Notes under the pieces: generated by a model
What the model was told of the DNA's origin: nothing
The model's database searches: none
Seen by the model: the letters and a program-made list of their open reading frames with translations, nothing else
Shown: in pieces, positions 10,105 through 18,714 of the stretch
Layout of the letters: the number at the start of each line of letters is the position of its first letter
Numbering within the stretch: the first letter of the stretch is position 1
From: Pseudanabaena minima
GTDB taxonomy: Bacteria > Cyanobacteriota > Cyanobacteriia > Pseudanabaenales > Pseudanabaenaceae
Assembly: GCF_051131155.1 (NCBI RefSeq)
Contig: NZ_CP159508.1
Coordinates: 4,216,001 to 4,280,000 of the forward strand
DNA: 64,000 nucleotides
Reading direction: 5' to 3'
Translations under genes and position numbers: made by a program

Positions 10105-10310
10105 TGTGGAAAACCTGTGGATAACCATCATCTTTCTGTGGAAAAGTAGTTAATATCTGGGGAAAACTTTTGAATAAATGTGGAAAACTTTTACTAGGTA
10201 TTTATACTCTGTGGAAAACTAGCCACTTTATCCACAGGTTTTTCCACAGGCAAAAAACGCTGTAAGTACTGTTAAATATAGTTTTTTAAGAGTTTTCCAC
10301 ATTTTCCACA
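10105..10310. other. oriC: Probable chromosomal replication origin (oriC), DnaA-box cluster
   Basis: Nine exact DnaA-box-like nonamers lie in about 200 bases. Five read TGTGGAAAA or TGTGGATAA (10105, 10116, 10137, 10179, 10210). Four then read TTATCCACA or TTTTCCACA (10228, 10240, 10293, 10302). A tenth, TGGGGAAAA at 10158, has one mismatch. The boxes therefore switch orientation near 10220. dnaN begins about 400 bases downstream. In several cyanobacteria the mapped origin lies beside dnaN, so this is a strong oriC candidate; dnaA itself is not in the window. Confidence 0.88.
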
Positions 10311-10722
10311 GCCCCTACTACTACTATTTAATATTTTTATTCTTTAAAACAGTAATTATTAGATCGAATGAAAAAATAACGAAATTTAAAATTTGATTTT
10401 GATCGTGCAAAAAATTACAACGGTGGTATGATTGGCTTCCACAAATCAAAAAAATAAAAACTAAAAAACTTTTCAACAAAAGTTTTTTTTGAAAATCCTG
10501 TTTTAAAGCCTTCTCCCAAAAAATATCGACAAAGTAACTTTAAACACATATTTCGTTTTTTGCAGAAATCTTAGAAAATCCTCAAATTTTGCATCATCTT
10601 CAAATTTCATCATCGAACTGCCCTCTGCTTTTCAACAGCTAACTCCGTAGCTAATTGGTCGCAATAAACCTTTTGCAAATTTTCAATCTCACCACTCAGT
10701 TTAGAAATTTTCCTGCCAAACT
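10311..10722 (+). other. AT-rich region between DnaA boxes and dnaN
   Basis: Very AT-rich with A and T runs (especially 10320-10500), a plausible DNA unwinding element and the dnaN promoter/leader. No ORF is supported. Confidence 0.5.
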
Positions 10723-11877
10723 ATGCGACTAGTCTGTCCCCAAAACCAACTCGCTGCTAATCTTGCCCTTGTCGGTCGTGCAGTTGCTTCTCGTCCCACT
10801 CACCCGATTTTGGCAAATATTCGTCTAGACGCTGACGGCTCTAATCAAAGCCTTGGTATGACGGCTTTTGATCTCAATCTAGGTATTCAGGTGTCTTTTC
10901 CTGCTCAAGTCGTCGAGGCGGGATCGATTACCCTACCTGCAAAGTTACTCAACGACATTGTGTCGCGGTTGCCCGATGAAGACATCACTATCAGCGTGGA
11001 CAAGGACAACACGATGGTATCGATCGTCTGTGGTTCAGGTCGCTACCAAATGCATGGCTTGCCTGTAGAAGAGTTTCCTGAGCTACCTCAAATTGGTGAA
11101 GATGGCGAGACGACCTATCTGCCAGTTGAGTCGATGTTGAGTGGGCTTGCCTCAACTCTGTTTGCAACTTCGGCTGACGAAACTAAGCGGATTCTGACGG
11201 GGGTACATCTAACGGCAAGTGCCGATCGCTTAGAGTTTGCTGCTACTGATGGGCATCGTTTGTCTGTGTTACAGACAGGATTTTTAGATGCAGATGAGCC
11301 TCCTGTGACAGGAGATACGGTGACGACAAATCTGGAAGTGACGATTCCTGCTAGAGCCTTACGGGAACTAGAACGAATGCTCAATCAACAGACCGAGGGA
11401 GCGATCGCGGTTAAGTTTGATCGGGCTAATATGATTTTTCAAAGTGCCAATCAAATCTTAATTTCTCGCCTTTTAGATGGTACTTATCCTAACTACCGCC
11501 AATTGATTCCTAGTCGCTTTGATCGTCAGGTGACCTTAGAGCGTAAATTGTTTTTATCAGCTTTAGAGCGCATTGCTGTATTGGCTGATCAAAAAAACAA
11601 CATTGTCAAAATCTCCATTGATTCTACTGGTCAAGAAGTTTCTCTCTCAGTCGAGGCTCCTGATGTAGCGGCAGGGCGTGAGTCTCTACCTGCTCAAATT
11701 TCGGGTGAAGATGTAGAAATCGCCTTTAATGTTAAATATCTACTGGATGGCTTAAAGGCTTTGCCCAGTAATGAAATTCAAATTCAGATGAATAACCCAA
11801 CTAGCCCAGCTGTGCTTGTACCGATTGGCGCAAGCAAAATGACTTATCTTCTTATGCCTGTGCAAATTCGTAACTAG
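10723..11877 (+). CDS. dnaN: DNA polymerase III sliding clamp, beta subunit
   Basis: A 384-residue DNA polymerase processivity clamp that dimerises into a ring around DNA and tethers the polymerase. The three-domain clamp pattern is intact: MRLVCPQNQLAANLALVGRA at the start, RILTGVHLTASADRLEFAAT in the middle domain, and a C-terminal peptide-binding end LLMPVQIRN. Length is normal for cyanobacterial DnaN. ATG 10723 is the natural start. It lies directly downstream of the DnaA-box cluster and is followed by a hairpin terminator, so it appears to be transcribed alone. Confidence 0.97.
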   Translation: MRLVCPQNQLAANLALVGRAVASRPTHPILANIRLDADGSNQSLGMTAFDLNLGIQVSFPAQVVEAGSITLPAKLLNDIVSRLPDEDITISVDKDNTMVSIVCGSGRYQMHGLPVEEFPELPQIGEDGETTYLPVESMLSGLASTLFATSADETKRILTGVHLTASADRLEFAATDGHRLSVLQTGFLDADEPPVTGDTVTTNLEVTIPARALRELERMLNQQTEGAIAVKFDRANMIFQSANQILISRLLDGTYPNYRQLIPSRFDRQVTLERKLFLSALERIAVLADQKNNIVKISIDSTGQEVSLSVEAPDVAAGRESLPAQISGEDVEIAFNVKYLLDGLKALPSNEIQIQMNNPTSPAVLVPIGASKMTYLLMPVQIRN

Positions 11878-11886
11878 ACAAGCCTT

Positions 11887-11921
11887 AAAATAAAAGCGGT
11901 GCAATGCGCCGCTTTTATTTT
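11887..11921 (+). terminator. Intrinsic terminator after dnaN
   Basis: Hairpin AAAATAAAAGCGGTGC / GCGCCGCTTTTATTTT with an AAT loop, ending in a T-rich run 10 bases past the dnaN stop. Confidence 0.75.
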
Positions 11922-11985
11922 ATTCGGTTTTATTCAATAGCGACTGCTATATCTCAGAGAAAAATCCTGTAAACTTAGTTGAAGT

Positions 11986-14016
11986 ATGGATTTCTTACCA
12001 CCGCCTTCAACTCAACTGCCACCTAGCACCTATGCTGAGGTGAGACAGGCTAGCTCTAGCCAAACGTTGTCATTACCGCCAACGTTGCCTAGTCGTGTTG
12101 CTAAACTACCTGCCGCTGAACTGCCGATAGAGGTGAGAGCGCAGCTACAGATTCTTTTAGAAACATTGCCTGATCCTAAGGCGATCGCTCAACAATTCAA
12201 AGCCGATCTGCTGGCTCAAGCAGGTCCTATCAAGCCAAATAGTCTACCTAAACCCAAGCCTAACGATAAACCGCGCCCACCCTTGCCGCCGCGTGTAGGT
12301 GAAAAGTTAAATGTAGTCAGCGATCGCCAAGAATATGACATCAACACGCAGGTATTTGTCGCTGAAGGCAATGTCGTAATTAATTACAAAAAATCCGAAC
12401 TCAAAGCCGATCGCGTGCAGTTAAATACCAAAACGCAAGAAGTTGTTGCCGAAGGTAATGTATTTTTTACACGCGGCGATCAGAAGATCCGTGGTTCCAA
12501 GCTTACTTATAATTACGGCAATGTTAAGGGCGAACTCCTGAATGCATCAGGGGCTGTTGACCTTGGCACTTTAAATAGCTCAGAAGTATCGCGATCGCCT
12601 GCACAAACTGCCCCTAACTCAATTACGGTATCCGTAGCTGGTACGGGGGACACATCGGAAGGGCAAGTACGCCGCCTTGGGTTTATTGCCGATCGCTTAA
12701 TTCTGGATGGGGATACTTGGACTGCTGAAAACTTGCGCGTTACTAACGATCCTTTTACGCCACCTGAACTGGAACTGATCACTAGTAAGGCTACTCTCAC
12801 CCCGATTTCTCCCACCCAAAACCGTCTCGATTTAGAATCCCCTCGCATTGTTTTTGATCAAGGATTCTCTCTACCATTACCTGTCAATAGCATTACTCTT
12901 GATCGCTTTCAGCGTTTTGCTCCTGCCCTAGTAGGGTTTGATCGGCGCGATCGCGATGGTGTTTTTTATCAACAGAGCTTTGATGTGATTACTCAACCCA
13001 ACTTGAGTTTTCAATTGTCACCGCAATTGCTCCTACAACGCGCTTTTTCCAGTCAGAATGGATTTTCGGGTTTTGATATTATTGGTGTTGTCGCAACTTT
13101 AAATGGAGCCTTTGATGATGGGTCAAGTTTATCGGCAAGAGCCAGTTTCTCAGGGTTAGATTTTTCGAGAATAGACTCTTTGTTGCGATTTAATGCGACC
13201 TATCAGATGCCTGTGTTTGGCAACCATACTTTGCTTTCACAATATGCCTTTCGCGATCGCGTTTTCAATGGTTCGCTAGGCTTTCAAGATGTAAATAACA
13301 TTTTGGGAACAACCTTGTTATCTCCTAACTATGTGCTTGGAGATTCCAATATTTCTTTGAGCTATCAAATTTCTGCTCAGTTAGTTGGCGCAGTCCGTGA
13401 TGATGTCCAACCTACCACGGTTGGTTCATTAGTTCGTCTGCAAAGTGCGGCTCTGCTAAGTCGGACATTTCCCTTGTGGCGAGGTGAGTCATTACCTGCC
13501 GAAAAAGAGACAGGATTACGATTTTCGCCTAAACCAGTTGTGCCGAGACTGGATGCCTATTTGTCAGCCCAAGGCGTAAATTCTTTCTATTCTAATGGAA
13601 CGAATCAGGCTGTTGTATATGGAACTGTGGGTTTAGCTGCGGAAGTGGGACATTTTGCCAAGGACTTTCTTGACTATACAGGTTTATCTCTAAGCTATAC
13701 CCAAGCTTTTTCTAGTGGTAAATCACCATTCTTATTTGATCGTGTTGCTGATAATCGATCGCTGACAGCAGGAATAGTTCAGCAAATCTATGGACCAATT
13801 CGCCTTGGTATTCAGCAAAGTTGGAGCTTAGATAGTGGCAATTTATTTGACTCTGTGTATTCCTTAGAATATGCAAGACGGACTTACTCTGTATTGGTTC
13901 GGTATAATCCTAATCAAGGCTTAGGGGAATTTCTGATTCGGATTAGTGACTTTAACTGGACACGCCCACCTTCTAATGTGACAACTGTTCAAAATGGAAT
14001 AGAACAGCGAAACTAA
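11986..14016 (+). CDS. DUF3769 protein, LptA/LptD-like outer-membrane barrel
   Basis: 676 residues. A Pro-rich N terminus is followed by OstA/LptA-like beta-jellyroll repeats (about 105-185), with motifs QVFVAEGNVVINY and TQEVVAEGNVFFTRG. A long beta-strand-rich C-terminal half typical of DUF3769 follows, the cyanobacterial relative of the LPS transport barrel LptD. The expected role is transport or assembly of lipopolysaccharide at the outer membrane. No classical signal peptide is seen at the ATG used here, which is odd for an exported protein; the true start may lie elsewhere or export may use another route. It lies between two terminator hairpins. Confidence 0.8.
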   Translation: MDFLPPPSTQLPPSTYAEVRQASSSQTLSLPPTLPSRVAKLPAAELPIEVRAQLQILLETLPDPKAIAQQFKADLLAQAGPIKPNSLPKPKPNDKPRPPLPPRVGEKLNVVSDRQEYDINTQVFVAEGNVVINYKKSELKADRVQLNTKTQEVVAEGNVFFTRGDQKIRGSKLTYNYGNVKGELLNASGAVDLGTLNSSEVSRSPAQTAPNSITVSVAGTGDTSEGQVRRLGFIADRLILDGDTWTAENLRVTNDPFTPPELELITSKATLTPISPTQNRLDLESPRIVFDQGFSLPLPVNSITLDRFQRFAPALVGFDRRDRDGVFYQQSFDVITQPNLSFQLSPQLLLQRAFSSQNGFSGFDIIGVVATLNGAFDDGSSLSARASFSGLDFSRIDSLLRFNATYQMPVFGNHTLLSQYAFRDRVFNGSLGFQDVNNILGTTLLSPNYVLGDSNISLSYQISAQLVGAVRDDVQPTTVGSLVRLQSAALLSRTFPLWRGESLPAEKETGLRFSPKPVVPRLDAYLSAQGVNSFYSNGTNQAVVYGTVGLAAEVGHFAKDFLDYTGLSLSYTQAFSSGKSPFLFDRVADNRSLTAGIVQQIYGPIRLGIQQSWSLDSGNLFDSVYSLEYARRTYSVLVRYNPNQGLGEFLIRISDFNWTRPPSNVTTVQNGIEQRN

Positions 14017-14047
14017 AAGAGGCGGCGCTTTGCGCCGCCTCTTTTAG
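14013..14047 (+). terminator. GC-core hairpin terminator after the DUF3769 gene
   Basis: CTAAAAGAGGCGGCGC pairs perfectly with its complement around TTT, with a T run in the outer arm. It overlaps the stop codon of the DUF3769 gene. Confidence 0.75.
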
Positions 14048-14050
14048 AAA

Positions 14051-14185
14051 CCATTTAAGAATTACTTTCTGCGGTCAAAAACTCTAAGAGATCCCCCTCA
14101 ATCCCCCTTAAAAAGGGGGAAGAATTTGGATTCTCCCCCCTTTTTAAGGGGGGCTGGGGGGGATCTAGAGCAATTCTTAAATAGG
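14051..14185. mobile_element. MITE-like element with GATCCCCC inner repeats
   Basis: The outer ends are imperfect inverted repeats (CCATTTAAGAATT left; AATTCTTAAATAGG right). The inner core (14089-14165) starts with GATCCCCCTC, ends with GGGGGGATC, and contains a second pair CCCCCTTAAAAAGGGGG / CCCCCCTTTTTAAGGGGGG. This C/G-run element type is common in cyanobacterial genomes. There is no transposase, so it is non-autonomous. It lies between two convergent genes. Confidence 0.65.
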
Positions 14186-14193
14186 TTCTTAGT

Positions 14194-14721
14194 TTAAGCA
14201 GGAATGAATTTAAGAGAAACTCCATTCATGCAGTAGCGTTGTCCTGTGGGTTTGGGACCATCATCAAAGACATGCCCTAAATGTCCACCGCATCGACTGC
14301 AATGTACTTCAATACGTTTCATGAATAAGGAATTATCCACAGTAGTGCCGATCGCGCCTTCAATGGGCTGAAAAAAGCTCGGCCAGCCTGTACGGCTATT
14401 GAATTTAGTATCAGATGTGAATAATGGTAGATCACAGCCAGCACAGTGATAAGTACCCTTGCTATATTCTTTATCTAGAGGACTGCTAAATGAACGCTCA
14501 GTGCCATGTTTTCGTAAAACACGAAACTGCTCTGGGGTAAGAATTTGCTTCCATTCATCTTCGGTTTTCATAATTTGATATTTCTTAGTTGCTTTAGTTA
14601 AGTCTACGGCGATCGCGGAGTCTGTGGATGTGGAATCTAGGGATTGCGATCGCCAAAATTGGAATAGCCATGAACTACCAATAATGGTAGATCCAGCGAG
14701 TAAGAGATCTCTTTTTGTCAT
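14194..14721 (-). CDS. msrB: Peptide-methionine (R)-S-oxide reductase MsrB
   Basis: 175 residues from the start preferred here. MsrB reduces the R form of methionine sulfoxide in oxidised proteins. The domain (about 40-175) has both zinc CxxC pairs (CAGC and CSRC), the GWPSFFQPI motif and the catalytic-cysteine motif RYCMNG. The N terminus MTKRDLLLAGSTIIGSSW looks like a lipoprotein- or Tat-like export or anchor sequence (KR pair plus hydrophobic stretch), so the enzyme may be extracytoplasmic. The reading frame stays open to 14880, but that extension runs through repeat hairpins (14763-14802 and about 14860-14880), so it is probably not translated. It is divergent from sodB. Confidence 0.9.
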   Translation of the reverse strand: MTKRDLLLAGSTIIGSSWLFQFWRSQSLDSTSTDSAIAVDLTKATKKYQIMKTEDEWKQILTPEQFRVLRKHGTERSFSSPLDKEYSKGTYHCAGCDLPLFTSDTKFNSRTGWPSFFQPIEGAIGTTVDNSLFMKRIEVHCSRCGGHLGHVFDDGPKPTGQRYCMNGVSLKFIPA

Positions 14722-15087
14722 TGTTAACGTTCCAAATGGGTATGGCGAATCACTTTGTGCTAACCAGTCCACAAAAGTGTCGTCACGCTTTTGTGAACTG
14801 GTATATTTCCATCGAAGTAGGTCAGCATAATTAAAAAACTGAAACCAGAGATTGTTCCGCCCGCTACGCGGGCGGAACAATCTTCTCGGTTTTTAGTTTG
14901 CTTATACTTACGAAGATCGAGAGCTTTGTGGATGTGGAATCTGTGATTTGCGATGAATGGCGATCGCCCTGAAGGTATGCCTAAAAAGTTAAAGCTGTAG
15001 CAGTTACTACGATTTACAATCTAGATTATAATTGTAACAATACTTAAAGCTGAGAAATCACTTCAAACTTTAAAAGGTTAAACAACA
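14722..15087. other. Divergent msrB-sodB intergenic region
   Basis: Contains a hairpin ACCAGTCCACAAAAG / CTTTTGTGAACTGGT (14763-14802), a third relative of the copies at 6150 and 8931. A hairpin with core CCGCCCGC-TAC-GCGGGCGG lies near 14859-14877, and the sodB promoter follows. No further gene is seen. Confidence 0.55.
15004..15032 (+). promoter_or_regulatory. Probable sodB promoter
   Basis: A perfect -10 TATAAT (15027-15032) lies 17 bases after TTACTA (15004-15009), a moderate -35. Transcription would start near 15039, giving a leader of about 50 bases. AAGG at 15074-15077 is the likely ribosome binding site. Confidence 0.55.
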
Positions 15088-15690
15088 ATGGCATTTGAAC
15101 TCCCACCTTTACCCTACGCCCAAGATGCTCTCGCAGCTTCGGGTATGTCTGCTGAGACCCTATCATTTCACTATGGTAAGCACCATAAGGCTTATGTTGA
15201 TAACCTCAACAACCTGATTAAAGATACTGATCTTGCTGACAAATCCTTAGAAGAAATCATCAAGATTAGTTACAAAGAAGGCAAAGCGGGAATCTTTAAT
15301 AACGCTGCTCAAGTTTGGAATCATACTTTCTACTGGAATGGCATTAAGCCTGCTGGTGGTGGCGCTCCTACTGGTGCTTTGTTAGAAGCAATCAATGCTA
15401 GTTTTGGTAGCTTGGATAACTTTAAGACCGAATTTAAAAATGCTGGTGCAACTCAATTTGGTAGCGGTTGGGCATGGCTCGTTGCTGAAGGTGGCACTCT
15501 AAAAATCACCAAAACCCCTAATGCTGAAAATCCTCTAATTCATGAAGGTCAAGTACCTTTGTTGACAATGGATGTTTGGGAACATGCTTATTACCTCGAC
15601 TTCCAAAATAGCCGTCCTAACTTCATGGCTAACTTTGTCGAAAAATTGATCAACTGGGATTTTGTCGCTGCTAATTTCGCGGCTGTCTAG
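15088..15690 (+). CDS. sodB: Iron superoxide dismutase
   Basis: 200-residue cytoplasmic superoxide dismutase that converts superoxide to hydrogen peroxide and oxygen. Metal ligands are recognisable at His28 (FHYGKHH), His79 (VWNHTFYW), Asp162 and His166 (DVWEHAYYLDF). AAQVWNHTFYW and FGSGWAWLV are typical of the iron rather than manganese class. Full length, ATG start with AAGG upstream, own promoter and own terminator. The divergent neighbour msrB also handles oxidative damage. Confidence 0.96.
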   Translation: MAFELPPLPYAQDALAASGMSAETLSFHYGKHHKAYVDNLNNLIKDTDLADKSLEEIIKISYKEGKAGIFNNAAQVWNHTFYWNGIKPAGGGAPTGALLEAINASFGSLDNFKTEFKNAGATQFGSGWAWLVAEGGTLKITKTPNAENPLIHEGQVPLLTMDVWEHAYYLDFQNSRPNFMANFVEKLINWDFVAANFAAV

Positions 15691-15716
15691 TTGTAAACAG
15701 CGCATAGCGCTATTTT

Positions 15717-15753
15717 AAAAAGAGAAGCATTGCTAAGCAATGCTTCTCTTTTT
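15717..15753 (+). terminator. sodB terminator
   Basis: Perfect hairpin AAAAAGAGAAGCATTGC around TAA, ending in a T run, 27 bases after the sodB stop. It may also serve the convergent small gene. Confidence 0.8.
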
Positions 15754-15804
15754 GTTTGGAAATTTCTAGTCTGGAGTTTCGTAATTTAGGCGATATTAGC
15801 GTTT

Positions 15805-16020
15805 TTACTTTTTGTCTGAAGATGGGCGATCGAGAATGACGCGAATCAGGACGGCAAGAGCGAGAATTGTGCCGACAGTTGGGCTATTTATTAGAGCAGG
15901 AATTGTATTGGATGCATCTATGGGTGTTGTTGAAGGTACAGATTCGATCGCAGTTTGTTTGTTAGCAGGTGTATTGGTTTGGGCGATCGCTTGAGTTGTG
16001 ACTTGCTTTTGAACTGACAT
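15805..16020 (-). CDS. Small single-span membrane protein, unknown
   Basis: 71 residues, not recognised. A Thr, Ala and Gln-rich N-terminal half without obvious fold is followed by one hydrophobic helix (about 49-62, VGTILALAVLIRVIL) and a charged tail RPSSDKK. GGAG lies about 10 bases upstream of the ATG, which supports translation. An opposite-strand reading of the same DNA (15812-15994) has no such support. The tail-anchored layout suggests a small membrane or thylakoid protein; the function is unknown. Confidence 0.5.
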   Translation of the reverse strand: MSVQKQVTTQAIAQTNTPANKQTAIESVPSTTPIDASNTIPALINSPTVGTILALAVLIRVILDRPSSDKK

Positions 16021-16123
16021 AATTTTTTGCTCCGAATTAAACTATGCCAACACTATGAAATATGGCTGCTTGACTGACTTTGCGTGACTTGCGTGACTTG
16101 CGTGCTTTTACGGTTAGAGATTA

Positions 16124-16188
16124 AGATCTCCGACTTTTTTTGTGCGATCGAAGGGAATCTGCAAGTTCACAGAAAAAGTCGGAGATCT
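16124..16188. repeat. Long-loop inverted repeat upstream of the NACHT gene
   Basis: AGATCTCCGACTTTTT (16124-16139) is repeated inverted at 16173-16188 around a 33-base loop that holds a CGATCG. Just upstream, the unit TTGCGTGAC is repeated about three times (16080-16106) and appears again near 16244. It could be an operator or RNA structure controlling the NACHT gene, but this is untested. Confidence 0.5.
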
Positions 16189-16295
16189 GCGCTGTTAGAG
16201 GTTGCCTGTGCTTGAGTAATCTTTGTTTTCATAGTCAAATTTTTGCGTGACTTGAAAAAATGCCAAAATAGTTTTTAATCAGGTGAGGGTTACAA

Positions 16296-18614
16296 ATGAG
16301 CAGATCGCTAAGGGCTTCTGAGGAGGGTATTAAGCAGATTAAATCAGCGATGAAGTCAGGTGGTTTTACGCAAAAGGCGCTTGCTGAGGCTCTGGGAATT
16401 TCGCGATCAACGATTACAGTGTTGTTTCGAGGAGAGGCGATTGATCGATCAAATTTTGAGGAGTTGTGCAAATTTCTAGAATTGGATTGGCGCGATATAA
16501 GGGGTGAAGATGTTGTTAATGATGGCTTAGATCGCCTAGTTCAAGAGGTGAAGCAAAAAATCGCGGCAGATGTGACGGAGCGTTGTGGGACGATGCGGGT
16601 GTTGGATATGACGCAACCTATCGATTTGGATCGGATTTATACTGATGTGAATATTCTTGAAAAAATTTCTGGTGAGGATCGTATAGATTGTGACGATGTT
16701 TTACAAATTGGAAGTAGAGAAAACTTTGAACACTGGATGATGGGTAAGATTCAGCATCGTATTACTGGCTTAAAGGCGATCGAGAAGCATCAAAAGCTTA
16801 TGGTGTTGGGTAAACCAGGGGCAGGGAAAACAACATTTATGAAATATTTGGCAATGTCTTGTCTTAGAGGTAAGTTTTATGGAGAACTTGTTCCGATATT
16901 TGTGACCCTAAAAGCTTATGCAGAAGAAGATGGAAAACCATCTTTACAAGATTATATTTTGGGGGAATTCCGAAAACGTAAAACTAGTCCAATGACGTTA
17001 GTAAGATTGTTAGAAGAAGGTAAAGCATTAATCTTGTTGGATGGTTTAGATGAGGTCAAGAAAGAAGATGATCAACGTATCAAGAGAGATATTGATAAAT
17101 TTTCGAGAGATTGGCTTCAGAATCGCTTTGCGATCACTTGTCGGATTGCAGCGAGAGAATATCAGTTTGAGAAGTTCACGGAGGTGGAGGTTGCTGATTT
17201 TGATCAGCAGCAGATTGAAACCTTTGTTAATAATTGGTTTCTCGGGAAAGATGAGCCAAAAGCAGAACGTTTGTTAGAAAGGTTACAGGGTAAGAAACCT
17301 GTTAAGGAATTAGCTAAAAGCCCTTTATTGCTGACTTTGTTATGTTTAGTGTTTGGAGAGCGTAATGACTTACCACCAAAGCGTTCAGAGCTATATAAAG
17401 AAGGTTTGGAAGTATTGATGAAAAAGTGGGATGCAAAGCGCAACATTGAACGGGAACAAATTTATAAATTGCTTTCACCACAAAATAAGGAGGATATGCT
17501 AGGGCAAATTGCCTTTAATACCTTTATAAATGGTGAATATTTCTTTAGGAAAGAGGATTTGCAAAGACAAATTAAGGACTATATCTGCAATCTCCCTGAA
17601 GCTTCTACAGAACCTGATGTGTTGCGGCTGGATAGTGAGGTGGTGTTAAAGGCAATCGAGCATCATCATGGATTGGTAGTAGAACGGGCAAGAAATATTT
17701 ATTCTTTTTCCCATTTAACCTTTCAGGAATATTTTACAGCGCGGGAAATTGAGAGGGAAAGATATTTTGAAAGATTGATAGAGAATATTTCTAATCCAAG
17801 ATGGATGGAAATTTTTTATCTGACTGCTGAAATGTTGAGGCGATCAGATGACTTTTTGAAAATGATGAAGGATCGCATTGATGAAATGTTGGCATATGAT
17901 GAGACATTACAAGCATTTCTGGAATGGGTAAATCAGAAAACAAATTCTGTGGAATTTAGTTATAAGACTGTCTCTGTTAGAGCTTTTTATGCACATGTTG
18001 AAACCCCTGTCCGCGCCCGCGCCCGTACCCTCGACCTTGTGCGGGCCCTCGACCTTGACCTTGCTCGCGCCCTCGACCACGCCCGCGCCCAAGAACGAGA
18101 CCACAGACTTATACGCGACCGAGGACTCGCCCCTGCTTCTGACCGAGAACTCGACCGAGAACTCGCCCTCGACCGAGAACTTGTTCATGCCCGCGCCCTC
18201 GTCCTTGATCGAAATCTAAATCAAGAACGAGGACAAGATCGCTTCGTTGACCTCGCTCTTGACTTCATTCTCGCTCTCGCCCGTGCCCGCGCCATTGCTC
18301 GCTCATCTGAACTTGCAGATGATGTATTACGTCAATCACTGCAATCACTGCAATTTCAGATACCTAGTAAACGAGAAGATATATATCAATGGTGGAAAAA
18401 ACATGGAGAGGAACTAAGTAATAAATTGCGTCAGGTATGTATTGATCGCCGCAATATCAGTCACGATTGGCAATTTAGTGATGAGAAAGTAGAACTTCTC
18501 AATCAATATTACTCAGCCAATCTCCTTCTTCTCGAGATCATGAACCGTAGCTACGTCAGCAAACAAGTCCGCGAAGAAATTGAATCAACGATGCTGTTGC
18601 CAAGTAAAAAGTAG
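16296..18614 (+). CDS. HTH-NACHT NTPase with low-complexity Arg/Asp/Ala/Leu repeat region
   Basis: 772 residues. An N-terminal helix-turn-helix of Xre type (about 10-68, FTQKALAEALGISRSTITVL) precedes a NACHT NTPase with Walker A GKPGAGKTT (172-180) and Walker B ALILLDGLDEV (243-253). Helical regions follow, including FSHLTFQEYFTARE, typical of NACHT proteins. Residues about 572-672 are an unusual stretch of alternating Arg, Asp, Ala and Leu encoded by C-rich repeats. The C terminus returns to normal composition. HTH-NACHT proteins in cyanobacteria are proposed sensors in immunity or programmed death. GGTGAGGG at 16281-16288 is a good ribosome binding site. It is followed by an orphan toxin/immunity cassette. 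Confidence 0.87.
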   Translation: MSRSLRASEEGIKQIKSAMKSGGFTQKALAEALGISRSTITVLFRGEAIDRSNFEELCKFLELDWRDIRGEDVVNDGLDRLVQEVKQKIAADVTERCGTMRVLDMTQPIDLDRIYTDVNILEKISGEDRIDCDDVLQIGSRENFEHWMMGKIQHRITGLKAIEKHQKLMVLGKPGAGKTTFMKYLAMSCLRGKFYGELVPIFVTLKAYAEEDGKPSLQDYILGEFRKRKTSPMTLVRLLEEGKALILLDGLDEVKKEDDQRIKRDIDKFSRDWLQNRFAITCRIAAREYQFEKFTEVEVADFDQQQIETFVNNWFLGKDEPKAERLLERLQGKKPVKELAKSPLLLTLLCLVFGERNDLPPKRSELYKEGLEVLMKKWDAKRNIEREQIYKLLSPQNKEDMLGQIAFNTFINGEYFFRKEDLQRQIKDYICNLPEASTEPDVLRLDSEVVLKAIEHHHGLVVERARNIYSFSHLTFQEYFTAREIERERYFERLIENISNPRWMEIFYLTAEMLRRSDDFLKMMKDRIDEMLAYDETLQAFLEWVNQKTNSVEFSYKTVSVRAFYAHVETPVRARARTLDLVRALDLDLARALDHARAQERDHRLIRDRGLAPASDRELDRELALDRELVHARALVLDRNLNQERGQDRFVDLALDFILALARARAIARSSELADDVLRQSLQSLQFQIPSKREDIYQWWKKHGEELSNKLRQVCIDRRNISHDWQFSDEKVELLNQYYSANLLLLEIMNRSYVSKQVREEIESTMLLPSKK
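18010..18310 (+). repeat. C-rich degenerate tandem repeats inside the NACHT gene
   Basis: The DNA departs sharply from its AT-rich surroundings. The 12-base unit GACCGAGAACTC occurs at 18141, 18153 and 18171, and GCCCGCGCCC-type units are scattered through the rest. The reading frame is kept throughout. This looks like a region expanding and diverging by slippage or unequal exchange. Confidence 0.7.
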
Positions 18615-18714
18615 AAAGGAAAAAAATTCTTTTTTTGATTCTTGGTTTGTAGGTTAAATTATTAGCGATTCTTTAACAACCCCAATTTTTACTTTTACCC
18701 TTTACCTTTTTACT

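Noticed and set aside
14722..14880. N-terminal extension of MsrB to 14880
   Set aside because: It runs through repeat hairpins and encodes no recognisable domain; the start at 14721 precedes an export-like sequence.
15812..15994. Plus-strand 60-residue frame opposite the small membrane protein
   Set aside because: No ribosome binding site; the minus-strand frame has GGAG and a clear transmembrane pattern.
16296..18614. Diversity-generating retroelement acting on the NACHT tract
   Set aside because: No reverse transcriptase or template repeat found in the window; slippage is simpler.
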